DNA of 64,000 bases from HGM04593 sp045591315 (lineage in GTDB: Bacteria; Bacteroidota; Bacteroidia; Bacteroidales; Bacteroidaceae): assembly GCA_045591315.1 (NCBI GenBank), contig JAZNSN010000004.1, forward strand, positions 20,222 to 84,221, given 5' to 3'. Position numbers and translations under genes: made by a program. How positions within the stretch are numbered: the first letter of the stretch is position 1; each line of letters opens with the position of its first letter. Shown piece by piece: positions 52,768-61,182 of the stretch. Below the pieces are notes generated by a model. The model searched no databases. It was not told the origin of the DNA and saw only the letters and a program-made list of their open reading frames with translations.

Positions 52768-54966
52768 ATGAAACATCTATTTTCATTATTTGCATTTATT
52801 GCAATGACAATTTCGGCTTATGCCGGGAACAATGTCACGTTACGCGATGTAATGTACGGCGGCTTCTGGCCAAAGACCTATGCAGCCATAGAGCCAATGG
52901 CCGACGGCGAGCATTTCGCCCGCATGAGTGACGACAGAAGCATGATTCTCATGGGCTCGTTCAGGAACGGAGAGATTGTAGATACTCTTTTCAATGCGGC
53001 TACAGCACGCGGTTTCGAAGGAAAGAGAATAGACGGCTACCAGTTCTCGCCCGACGAAAGGCTAATACTGCTGCAGACAAAGACACGCGGCATCTACCGC
53101 AACTCATTCACTGCAGAACACTTCATCTTCAACCGCAAGAACAATACAGCTGAGCCTCTGTCACAGAACGGAGCACAACAGGTTCCCAAGTTCTCGCCCG
53201 ACGGCACAATGGTTGCATTCGTACGCGACAACAACATTTTCCTTGTAAAGCTGCTCTTCGGCAACAGCGAGTCGCAGATAACCAAGGACGGCGAGTTCCG
53301 CAAGATAATAAACGGCATACCCGACTGGGTGAACGAAGAGGAGTTCATGAACAACTGTTCATACGACTTCAGTGCCGACAGCAAGGTCATTGCATACATC
53401 AAGTACGACGAGAGCGAAGTCATGATGTACGACATGCCAATGTACAACGGCGGCCAGAGCAATGAATATTTCGATTTCAGCAAGCCATACAGCTTCAAGT
53501 ATCCGGTGGCCGGAGCCAAGAACGCAAAGATATCGGTACACTCATTCGACATCAAGAGCCGTGTTACACGCAAGCTCGACGTGAACATCCCGGAAGAGGG
53601 GTATATCCCAAGAATCAAGTTCACCAAAGACCCGGCAATGCTTGCAGTGCTCACCCTCAACCGTCACCAGAGTGTAATGGAGATACAGGCCGTGAACCCG
53701 CTTTCGGGCATAAGCAAGACCATTATGCGCGAAGAGAGCGACACCTATCTCAACGAGAACGTATATACAGGAATTGAGTTCTTCGACAACAACTTCGTTC
53801 TTCAGAGTGAGCGCAGCGGCTACAACCAGCTCTATCTCTATACATTGACAGGCGAGCTTGTACGTCCAATAACAAGCGGCGAGTTCGAGGTAAAGAACTT
53901 CTATGGCTGGGACAGCAAGAAGAACGAGTTCTACTACTCAAGCAACGAAGGAAGCCCTCTGCGTGAGTGTATATATAAGGTAAATGCCAAGGGCAAGAAG
54001 ACAAGGCTCACCGATGAGAACGGAACAAACAAGGCTGTCTTCAGCAAAGGCATGAAATACTTTGTAAACACCTTCTCAAACATCAACACACCGCACATCG
54101 TTGCAGTGAAGGACAACAACGGCAAGGAGTTGAAGAGGCTCATCGACAACAGCGAGCTTAAAGATAAACTGGCGAAGTTCGACATGCCGGGCAAGGAGTT
54201 CTTCACATTCAAGACAAGTGACGGAGTTGAGCTCAACGGCTGGATGATAAAGCCGTACGGCTTCGATGCTTCAAAGAGATACCCTGTCGTAATGTTCCAG
54301 TACAGCGGCCCTTACTCTCAGCAGGTTACCGACAACTGGCACATGGGCAACTATGGCAATGCCATGTTCGAGAGCTACATGGCAGGCGAAGGATTCATCA
54401 TGGTATGCGTTGACGGACGCGGAACAGGCGGACGCGGAACCAAGTTCGGCAAGTGTACATATCTCAACATAGGAAAGTATGAACCGGCCGACCAGGTAGA
54501 GACTGCAAAGTATCTGGGTACACTACCCTACGTTGACAAGGATAACATCGGCATCTGGGGATGGAGCTTCGGCGGTTACAACACAATAATGTCAATGAGC
54601 CAGGACGAGGCGGTCTTCAAGGCAGGAGTTGCCGTTGCAGCACCCACAGACTGGCGTTTCTACGACACAATCTACACCGAGCGCTACATGCGTACTCCAA
54701 AGGAGAACAAGGAGGGATACGATGCCGGCTCTGCCATAGTCAATGCAAGCAAGCTCAATGGCCACTTGTTGCTCGTACACGGTACAGCAGACGACAATGT
54801 ACACTTGCGCAACATGATTCACTACATCAATGCACTTACACAGGCAAACAAGAAGTTCGAGGTTGCACTCTACACCGACAGCAACCACAGCATCTACCAC
54901 GGTGCCAACACCCGTTTCCATCTGTTCGAGCGCATTGCCGATTTCTTCAAGAAGAATCTCAAGTAA
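52768..54966 (+). CDS. S9B dipeptidyl peptidase IV, secreted
   Basis: This 732-residue protease has a signal peptide (LFSLFAFIAMTISAYAGNN), a DPP-IV N-terminal beta-propeller (about 60-460, with the GIPDWVNEEEF motif holding the double Glu that binds the substrate N-terminus) and an alpha/beta hydrolase domain. Catalytic Ser600 sits in GWSFGGY, with Asp in VHGTADDNVH and His in DSNHSIYHG. It releases X-Pro dipeptides in the periplasm and supports peptide feeding. It is the last gene of the lon run. Length fits bacterial DPP-IV. Confidence 0.95.
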   Translation: MKHLFSLFAFIAMTISAYAGNNVTLRDVMYGGFWPKTYAAIEPMADGEHFARMSDDRSMILMGSFRNGEIVDTLFNAATARGFEGKRIDGYQFSPDERLILLQTKTRGIYRNSFTAEHFIFNRKNNTAEPLSQNGAQQVPKFSPDGTMVAFVRDNNIFLVKLLFGNSESQITKDGEFRKIINGIPDWVNEEEFMNNCSYDFSADSKVIAYIKYDESEVMMYDMPMYNGGQSNEYFDFSKPYSFKYPVAGAKNAKISVHSFDIKSRVTRKLDVNIPEEGYIPRIKFTKDPAMLAVLTLNRHQSVMEIQAVNPLSGISKTIMREESDTYLNENVYTGIEFFDNNFVLQSERSGYNQLYLYTLTGELVRPITSGEFEVKNFYGWDSKKNEFYYSSNEGSPLRECIYKVNAKGKKTRLTDENGTNKAVFSKGMKYFVNTFSNINTPHIVAVKDNNGKELKRLIDNSELKDKLAKFDMPGKEFFTFKTSDGVELNGWMIKPYGFDASKRYPVVMFQYSGPYSQQVTDNWHMGNYGNAMFESYMAGEGFIMVCVDGRGTGGRGTKFGKCTYLNIGKYEPADQVETAKYLGTLPYVDKDNIGIWGWSFGGYNTIMSMSQDEAVFKAGVAVAAPTDWRFYDTIYTERYMRTPKENKEGYDAGSAIVNASKLNGHLLLVHGTADDNVHLRNMIHYINALTQANKKFEVALYTDSNHSIYHGANTRFHLFERIADFFKKNLK

Positions 54967-54977
54967 CAGAGAAAGCA

Positions 54978-55025
54978 TCAGCATAAAAAAGCACTGCAGA
55001 ATTCTGCAGTGCTTTTTTATGCTGA
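54978..55025. terminator. 48-bp perfect palindrome, bidirectional terminator
   Basis: Bases 54978-55001 are the exact reverse complement of 55002-55025, with A6 and T6 runs in the arms. It separates the convergent DPP-IV gene and the small gene at 55031-55201. Confidence 0.88.
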
Positions 55026-55030
55026 TATGA

Positions 55031-55201
55031 TTACATCGCCTTCGGCGGCGCAGCAAATGCAAATATCATCAATGTAGCAAATGCTATCGCAGCAACAATT
55101 ATGGCAATTCGCTTGACCATCCTGCGACGCTGCGCAGCCGCCTTGCGCTTACGGTCCTTGGCAATGCGGGCATCGCTCTTCTTTCTTGCTTTCTCTGCCA
55201 T
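55031..55201 (-). CDS. Small basic single-pass membrane protein downstream of aspS
   Basis: The product has 56 residues starting MAEKARKKSDARIAKDRKRK, followed by a basic helix and one membrane helix (RIAIIVAAIAFATLMIFAFA) and a short tail. The ATG at 55201 is one base beyond the aspS stop region, so the two are co-transcribed; an in-frame ATG 24 bases earlier would overlap aspS. I do not recognise a named family. The strongly basic cytoplasmic part could bind RNA or acidic lipid. The palindromic terminator follows directly. Confidence 0.65.
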   Translation of the reverse strand: MAEKARKKSDARIAKDRKRKAAAQRRRMVKRIAIIVAAIAFATLMIFAFAAPPKAM

Positions 55202-55202
55202 A

Positions 55203-56963
55203 TTACTTCTCTTCAATATTAACAATAATATTCAACTCCTCCAACTGCTCCGGCTCAAGAACAGAAGGCGCATCAATCATTGTATCACGGCCTGAATTGT
55301 TCTTCGGGAACGCAATACAGTCGCGTATTGAATCGAGACCTGCAAATAGGCTCACCCAACGGTCGAGACCGTAAGCAAGGCCGCCATGAGGAGGCGCACC
55401 GTACTTGAAGGCATCGAGCAACCAGCCGAACTGCTGCTGCGCACGTTCAGGAGTGAAGCCAAGAAGTTCGAACATCTTGTTCTGTAGTTCGCTGTCGTAA
55501 ATACGTATTGAACCGCCGCCTACTTCTACACCGTTGATGACCATATCGTAGGCATTTGCACGTACCGCACCCATATCTGTATCGAGAAGAGGAATATCCT
55601 CAGGCTTCGGTGAAGTGAACGGATGGTGCATTGCCATGTAACGGCCCTCTTCCTCGCTGTATTCGAAGAGCGGGAAATCCACCACCCAGAGACAAGAGAA
55701 CTTGTTCTTGTCGCGCAAACCGAGCTGGCTGCCGACCTCAAGACGGAGCTCGCATAGCTGCTTGCGTGTCTTCATTGTATCGTCGCCGCTGAGAATGAGG
55801 ATAAGGTCACCCGGTTCGGCATTGAAAGCAGCCTTCATTGCCTGAAGGACATCCTGTGTATAGAACTTGTCAACGCTGGACTTTACAGTGCCGTCGGCCT
55901 CTACACGTGCATAGACCATACCCTTCGCGCCTATCTGCGGACGGCGTACAAAATCGGTAAGCGCATCAAGCTGCTTGCGTGTATATGTCGCAGCACCCTT
56001 GGCACAGATACCGCCGATATACTCGGCACTGTCGAAGACGCCGAACCCGTGTCCTTTCATAATGTCCATAAGCTCCACGAACTCCATGCCGAAACGTGTA
56101 TCGGGTTTGTCGCTGCCGTAATACTTCATGGCATCGTGCCATGTCATGCGCGGGAACTGCTCTGTAAGCTCAACGCCGCGTATTGTCTTGAAGAGGTGCT
56201 TTGCCATGCCTTCGAACAAAGAGATTACATCCTCCTGCTCTACAAAACTCATCTCGCAGTCAATCTGGGTGAATTCAGGCTGACGGTCGGCACGCAGGTC
56301 CTCGTCGCGGAAACACTTCACTATCTGGAAGTAACGGTCAAAGCCCGATACCATAAGCAGCTGCTTGAAGAGCTGAGGGCTCTGAGGAAGAGCATAGAAC
56401 TGACCGGGATTCATGCGGGAAGGAACGACGAAGTCACGCGCACCCTCAGGCGTTGACGCGATGAGCATAGGTGTCTCAACCTCGATGAAGTTCATTGAAT
56501 CGAGATAACGGCGCACCTCCATTGTCATCTGGTGACGCAGTTCAAGGTTCTTGCGCACTGCCTCACGGCGAAGGTCGAGATAACGGTACTTCATGCGTAT
56601 ATCATCACCGCCGTCTGTATTGTTCTCTATGGTGAACGGAGGCGTAGCAGCCTCGTTGAGGATATTCAGTTCACTCACTATTATCTCAATGTCGCCGGTA
56701 GCGATATTGGAGTTCTTGCTCTGACGCTCACTCACGATACCGGTTACCTGAATTACATACTCACGGCCAAGGTGCGAAGCCTTCTCGCACAACTCGGCAT
56801 TTGCGTCCTCGCTGAAGACAAGCTGTGTAATGCCATAACGGTCACGGAGATCGACGAATGTCATACCGCCCATCTTACGTGCACGCTGTACCCAGCCGCT
56901 CAAAGTAACGCTCTCATTAACATTGGCCAAACGTAGTTCGCCACAAGTCTTAGTACGGAACAT
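55203..56963 (-). CDS. aspS: Aspartate-tRNA ligase
   Basis: This 586-residue class II synthetase has an N-terminal OB-fold anticodon-binding domain (about 1-110), the class II catalytic core (motif 2 around FRDEDLRADRQPEFTQIDCE, motif 3 GLDRWVSLFAGLDSIRD) and the bacterial GAD insertion domain (about 280-400). It charges tRNA-Asp in the cytoplasm. The bacterial-size protein with an insertion may be discriminating for Asp; Asp/Asn specificity is not decidable here. The start at 56963 follows a TTG-free A-rich leader. Its stop adjoins the small basic membrane protein gene. Confidence 0.97.
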   Translation of the reverse strand: MFRTKTCGELRLANVNESVTLSGWVQRARKMGGMTFVDLRDRYGITQLVFSEDANAELCEKASHLGREYVIQVTGIVSERQSKNSNIATGDIEIIVSELNILNEAATPPFTIENNTDGGDDIRMKYRYLDLRREAVRKNLELRHQMTMEVRRYLDSMNFIEVETPMLIASTPEGARDFVVPSRMNPGQFYALPQSPQLFKQLLMVSGFDRYFQIVKCFRDEDLRADRQPEFTQIDCEMSFVEQEDVISLFEGMAKHLFKTIRGVELTEQFPRMTWHDAMKYYGSDKPDTRFGMEFVELMDIMKGHGFGVFDSAEYIGGICAKGAATYTRKQLDALTDFVRRPQIGAKGMVYARVEADGTVKSSVDKFYTQDVLQAMKAAFNAEPGDLILILSGDDTMKTRKQLCELRLEVGSQLGLRDKNKFSCLWVVDFPLFEYSEEEGRYMAMHHPFTSPKPEDIPLLDTDMGAVRANAYDMVINGVEVGGGSIRIYDSELQNKMFELLGFTPERAQQQFGWLLDAFKYGAPPHGGLAYGLDRWVSLFAGLDSIRDCIAFPKNNSGRDTMIDAPSVLEPEQLEELNIIVNIEEK

Positions 56964-57228
56964 CTTATATTGTTTTTATGTTTATCGCAAATTTCTGCAA
57001 AATTAGAAAATAATAGCAACAGTTGAAAAAAAACTGCCCACTTATTCAATTAAAATAACATCGTCATCACCACAAGGCATATACAGAGTATTCGTTCAGT
57101 TTTGTTTGTTTTGCCTTGTAAAGATATATAAAAGAGAGAACAGAGAAAAACAATCAACAAAAAAGTTAAAAGCACACCACGCTGTACATTCCTGTTTATT
57201 TTGAATGCAGAAAAGCTGTTCAGTCTTT
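56964..57228. other. AT-rich divergent intergenic region upstream of the channel cluster
   Basis: No convincing gene or RNA is seen here; the sequence is AT-rich. A minus-strand frame of 78 codons (57050-57286) starts inside the palindromic repeat and looks like chance. The structured part begins at 57229. Confidence 0.55.
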
Positions 57229-57340
57229 CTATTTTTGCGATAAAGTTCAAAAATAGGCTGCACTCGCAGTGAAAATATCCAAGCAAGCTTGATATTTTCG
57301 CTCGTTTGTTGCTATCTTTGCGATAAAAGCAAACGATAGT
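57229..57340 (+). repeat. Palindromic repeat region with -7 elements upstream of the channel gene
   Basis: The region holds CTATTTTTG (57229-57237) and its inverse CAAAAATAG (57248-57256). Next comes a diverged copy of the repeat seen at 25011-25167 (CACTCGCAGTG; GAAAATATC with GATATTTTC). Last is CTATCTTTGC (57312-57321) pairing with GCAAA-C-GATAG (57329-57339). Both end structures share CTATnTTTGCGATAAA. TATCTTTG at 57313-57320 is a -7 element. The repeat therefore supplies the likely promoter of the channel operon. Confidence 0.7.
57313..57320 (+). promoter_or_regulatory. Putative -7 element of the channel/RyR operon
   Basis: TATCTTTG matches TAnnTTTG, 56 bases before the ATG at 57377. 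It lies in the left arm of an inverted repeat that could be an operator. No clear -33 TTTG is at 19-21 bases. Confidence 0.5.
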
Positions 57341-57376
57341 TGCCGAAAAGACACATTCAAATCACCGTACAGACAA

Positions 57377-60109
57377 ATGGAGAGAAACAGACTCTTGAAA
57401 AACATATCGGCCGTCATCGGCTATCCTATAGCACTCGCCATAGGAATTTATTCAATATGGCTGCTCATATCACAGGAAAACAGCATAGCGGACAACATGA
57501 TTCTGTACATGACAGGAGGTCTCTTTCCGTTTGCCGTTTACACTATAGCAAGGCATACCGGCTGGTTCAGGAGCAGGATATATGAGAAAAACAAATGGAC
57601 AATACCATACATATATGCTCTCTTCGTACTGACATGCATTCTTATTTACGGTTCCAGCGAGATTATCTGGCTTGACTGCTTCAACAATGCCACATGTTAC
57701 TTATTCAGTTATATCTGCATCGGATATCTTATATATGCATGCAATATCGCGCGTAACGGAATTGAACTCGACTGGCATCTCATACACGGCGATTTCCTGA
57801 ACAAGACCATCAGCCTTGTATTGCTGATGCCGTTTCTGCTGACAACAATCCTGATGCTGTTCAACATAGAGGCAGCCACATCCTTTTCAGAAACAGAAAA
57901 GGCACCGCAATCCCTTTTCTGGATAACGTTCTGCTATTTTACCGACCCTGGAAATCAGGAAACGGCCTCCCCGGATATAAGGCTATGGACCACACTTGTC
58001 ACCTCACTGGGAATCCTTTTGCTCAACGGACTCATGATAACTTCTATTCTGAGTTGGATTGACCGCAGAAAAGAGCGTTGGCAGAACGGCGAAGAGCCAT
58101 ACACCGGAATATTGCTAAAGACCCCGCATTATGTCATCATTGGAGGATGTGATGTGGCGTTAGGAATCGTCAGGCAGATTCTTAAGCCCGACGAGAAAGG
58201 CAAACTGCCATACATCGTAATTCAGACATCGGGTGATATTGAGCAGTTCCGCAGAGAACTGTTCTCATTGCTCGACAACAACGAAATGCAAAGCATCATA
58301 GTACGTTATGGCAGCAGGACATCGCACGACGACATAGAGGAGCTATGCCTTACGTCAGCCAAAGAGATATACGTCCTCGGTGAGGAGTCAAGGGACGATG
58401 ACATCGAATCGTACCACGACACACTGAACATGACATGCCTAAGACACATAGCGGAAATATGCGGAAAAGCCCCTTCATTCCTTGAAAGAAGAGAAAAGCT
58501 GGGCATCTGCACAAGCCCCGACGAACTGAAAGTTACCGTCCATGTAATGTTCGAATACCAGACAACCTTCAACGTATTCCAGATTACCGACCTCGACGAT
58601 GCCGGTTGCGTAATATTCCGTCCGTTCAACTACTACGAGATGTGGGCACAGAACGTACTTGTCAACAAAGACCTGAGGAGCGGCATAATCAGCGGCTATG
58701 TGCCGTTGGAAGGAAGAAACGGAATTCTTCAGGACGACGATTTCCACGTACACATGGTCATTGTCGGCATGTCGCGTATGGGCACCGCCATGGCTATCGA
58801 GACCGCCCACATGGCGCACTACCCCAACTTCGCAACAAAAAAGAGAAGAACAAGAATTACCATTATCGACTCAAACATGAAGCAGGAGATGGACTTCTTC
58901 ATGAGCCGTTACAAAGAGATGTTCTCGCTGGCAAGGCACAGATATGTGAACAGCAACAATCAAGCGAACATTCTCACCGAGACTGCAGAGAGCCGTTGGA
59001 AGAATCCGATGTCGGACCCGGATTCAGAATCGCCGTATAAAGGCAACTATCTTGGAGAAGACTTCATAGACATAGAATGGGAATTCATCGAAGGCAGCAT
59101 TGAAACCAGCGTCATACAGCAGTACCTTTCGGATATAAGTGCCGACAGGAATGCAAAACTCACGATTGCGGTATGTACGCCAGAGAACAATAGAGCCGTT
59201 GCAACAGCCATTTACCTCCCCGAATCGATATACAACAGCGAAAGCACACAGCAGATACTTGTTTACCAGAGGTACAATAAGGAGATTATCGAGAATATAA
59301 ACTCTAATGACAAATACAGAGGAAAGCTCAGAGCCTTCGGCATGGCAACAGAGTGCTACAACCGCTCTCTGAACAGTTTTGCTGATACTATAACAAAGCA
59401 TATCGACCTCGCATACAAGCTCTATTATCTGGAGAAGGAAGCTGAAATTGACATAAACGACATCCTTACTCAAGACATCTATTCAGACATAAAGGAACTT
59501 GACGGTATCGGCGAAGAGATTGAATCATGCAAGAAGCATATCGAACTTTTCAAGAAGGCATTGTCACAGAACGATTATGCAGCAAAGGTTTCCGCATTCA
59601 CCGAGCTGGAAGACTGCAGGAAGATACTTGAAAAAGAGATAAGCAAACTGAGCAGGAAGAGCGGCATCGGTACTATCCGTTCAAACGGAAAGGCAAAATC
59701 GGCAATGCGATGGTCAAGCATGTACAACGTACACAGCATCTGGAGCAAGTTCCGATGCATAAGAAACAGCGACGGAACAATGTTCAACCCGCTCACCGAC
59801 AATTTCACCGACGGGCAGTTGGATATCCTTGGAGCAGTAGAGCACAACAGATGGAATACCGAACAGCTGCTGATGCACTACAGGCCGCTGGAGCGTGAAG
59901 AGCAGGAAGAGGCCAAAATTACAGGCGCGGAATGTTCAGGAAAGAAGAAGAAAGAACTGAAGAAAGCATTCAAGCACCTTGACATATGCTCGAACGCAGT
60001 TCTTGACAAGATAGATTATGATATGTCGAGCCTAGACAAGGCATTGATAAGGATAATACCGTACGCATACAAAGAATATATAAACAATAAAAATAATACA
60101 GAAATATGA
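57377..60109 (+). CDS. Predicted ion channel with RCK-like domains and a RyR-like C-terminus
   Basis: The protein has 910 residues. Six membrane helices lie at about 9-230. Between helices 5 and 6 is a pore-like segment FWITFCYFTDPGNQ (about 182-195), which resembles the selectivity region of CASTOR/POLLUX-type channels. A first nucleotide-binding RCK-like domain follows (about 248-360, HYVIIGGCDVALGIVRQIL), then a second TrkA-N-like domain (about 455-640, MVIVGMSRMGTAMAIETAHM). The C-terminal 95 residues (EHNRWNTEQLLMHYRPLERE) resemble a degenerate RyR domain. Opening of an inner-membrane channel by a bound ligand is likely. Its stop overlaps the next gene by 4 bases. The pore's ion is not known. 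Confidence 0.82.
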   Translation: MERNRLLKNISAVIGYPIALAIGIYSIWLLISQENSIADNMILYMTGGLFPFAVYTIARHTGWFRSRIYEKNKWTIPYIYALFVLTCILIYGSSEIIWLDCFNNATCYLFSYICIGYLIYACNIARNGIELDWHLIHGDFLNKTISLVLLMPFLLTTILMLFNIEAATSFSETEKAPQSLFWITFCYFTDPGNQETASPDIRLWTTLVTSLGILLLNGLMITSILSWIDRRKERWQNGEEPYTGILLKTPHYVIIGGCDVALGIVRQILKPDEKGKLPYIVIQTSGDIEQFRRELFSLLDNNEMQSIIVRYGSRTSHDDIEELCLTSAKEIYVLGEESRDDDIESYHDTLNMTCLRHIAEICGKAPSFLERREKLGICTSPDELKVTVHVMFEYQTTFNVFQITDLDDAGCVIFRPFNYYEMWAQNVLVNKDLRSGIISGYVPLEGRNGILQDDDFHVHMVIVGMSRMGTAMAIETAHMAHYPNFATKKRRTRITIIDSNMKQEMDFFMSRYKEMFSLARHRYVNSNNQANILTETAESRWKNPMSDPDSESPYKGNYLGEDFIDIEWEFIEGSIETSVIQQYLSDISADRNAKLTIAVCTPENNRAVATAIYLPESIYNSESTQQILVYQRYNKEIIENINSNDKYRGKLRAFGMATECYNRSLNSFADTITKHIDLAYKLYYLEKEAEIDINDILTQDIYSDIKELDGIGEEIESCKKHIELFKKALSQNDYAAKVSAFTELEDCRKILEKEISKLSRKSGIGTIRSNGKAKSAMRWSSMYNVHSIWSKFRCIRNSDGTMFNPLTDNFTDGQLDILGAVEHNRWNTEQLLMHYRPLEREEQEEAKITGAECSGKKKKELKKAFKHLDICSNAVLDKIDYDMSSLDKALIRIIPYAYKEYINNKNNTEI

Positions 60110-60564
60110 AAAACTACCATCCTAAGCCAATAGATATCTCTAATATCGAATTGGACATTGAGCTAAACGAATTGCGTGAAGCAATTGCAGAGAACGCACA
60201 CGATTTGTGGGCACAAGACCGCATTTCACAAGGGTGGAAGTATGGCCCCGAACGCGACGACATCAAGAAGGAGACCCCCTGCATGGTCCCATATTCCGAG
60301 CTGACAGAAGAGGAAAAGGATATAGACCGTTCTATGGCGATGAAGACCCTCAAGCTACTCTACAAGCTAGGGTACGACATTGTAAAGAGGGAAGAGACCG
60401 ATTTGTACAAGGAGCTCCTGAAAAGGATTCGCAAATCGAACACAAGATTCTACTGCCCCGAATGCTATTCCAAAGGCATACTCACCCCGCTCTATTTCCA
60501 TCAGATATTCTGCGACAGATGCGGAAAGAAACTCTCCATTGACTGGAAGAACAACCTGGAATAG
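60106..60564 (+). CDS. RyR-domain protein with C-terminal zinc ribbon
   Basis: This 152-residue cytoplasmic protein is built of a prokaryotic RyR (ryanodine receptor repeat) domain at about 1-95. Landmarks are HPKPIDISNIEL, AENAHDLWAQDRISQGWKYG, CMVPYSELTEEEKDIDR and the LLYKLGYDIVK helix. A zinc ribbon follows with CPEC and CDRCG pairs (about 115-140). The ATG at 60106 overlaps the channel stop (ATGA), so translation is coupled. In eukaryotic RyR the repeat occurs in Ca2+ release channels; in bacteria such domains are thought to sense small ligands. The zinc ribbon may bind nucleic acid or protein. Confidence 0.85.
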   Translation: MKNYHPKPIDISNIELDIELNELREAIAENAHDLWAQDRISQGWKYGPERDDIKKETPCMVPYSELTEEEKDIDRSMAMKTLKLLYKLGYDIVKREETDLYKELLKRIRKSNTRFYCPECYSKGILTPLYFHQIFCDRCGKKLSIDWKNNLE

Positions 60565-60587
60565 AAAACTCCTCACATCTATTAAGA

Positions 60588-60932
60588 ATGTATATAAAAG
60601 AAGCTGCCGAAAACAATATTCCGGAGATGCCAAAGATATCCGGAAGCAACGGCTATGTTCCTGCTCCGGTTGACGTTTCCGATGTTCAGCTGCCCGAAGA
60701 GCTTGACGAGGCCGTTGAGCTCATAGCAAAGAACGTACACGAAGTGTGGGCAAAGGAACGTATGGACGAAGGCTGGACTCTTGGGCCGGTGCGCAACGAC
60801 GAGCTGAAACAACACCCTTGCCTTGTACCGTACGAGGAACTTCCTGAGATTGAAAAGGAGTATGACAGAAACACAGCTCTCGGAACCCTGCGATATATAA
60901 GGAAGCTGGGATTCAAGATAAGCAAGGAGTAG
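60588..60932 (+). CDS. Stand-alone RyR-domain protein
   Basis: This 114-residue protein is almost wholly a RyR domain. VPAPVDVSDVQLPEELDEAV aligns with the first repeat helix, AKNVHEVWAKERMDEGWTLG with the core, HPCLVPYEELPEIEKEYDR with the second half, and LRYIRKLGFKISKE with the last helix. The copy closest to the classical consensus of the three in this cluster. It lies 23 bases after the zinc-ribbon paralogue and the unit ends in a hairpin at 60965-61016. No membrane segment or enzyme domain is present. Confidence 0.85.
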   Translation: MYIKEAAENNIPEMPKISGSNGYVPAPVDVSDVQLPEELDEAVELIAKNVHEVWAKERMDEGWTLGPVRNDELKQHPCLVPYEELPEIEKEYDRNTALGTLRYIRKLGFKISKE

Positions 60933-60964
60933 CAACCCTAAGAAATTCAAGAAACTTTTTTAAC

Positions 60965-61016
60965 CGACAAGGGCCGTGTCAGAATGCATAACAGGAGACC
61001 GCCCTTGTCGATTTTT
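60965..61016 (+). terminator. Terminator of the channel/RyR operon
   Basis: A 10-bp perfect stem (60965-60974 with 61001-61010) with a 26-base loop is followed by ATTTTTG. It lies 32 bases after the last RyR gene stop. Confidence 0.75.
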
Positions 61017-61055
61017 GTTCAACTGAAGTGAACTTTTTTCGAAAAATTAATAGTT

Positions 61056-61070
61056 TGGCACGCTTTTTGT
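61056..61070 (+). promoter_or_regulatory. Sigma-54-like promoter upstream of clpC
   Basis: TGGCACG-CTTT-TTGT matches the sigma-54 -24/-12 consensus (TGGCACG-N4-TTGC) in all but the last base of the -12 element. It is 112 bases before the clpC start. No vegetative TAnnTTTG element is better placed. Confidence 0.5.
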
Positions 61071-61182
61071 AAGAAAGATTATGTAAAAATATTGCGTACG
61101 GGTTCTATAATACCCTAACTTCGCATTCGAAAAAGAGAAAAGCTATACACGATTATTCACAAGAAGAATTGGAGGAGAAGGA

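Noticed and set aside
57050..57286. Minus-strand frame of 78 codons with two hydrophobic stretches
   Set aside because: Its start lies inside the palindromic repeat, it has no promoter or close gene, and the codons are AT-driven. No conserved feature is visible.
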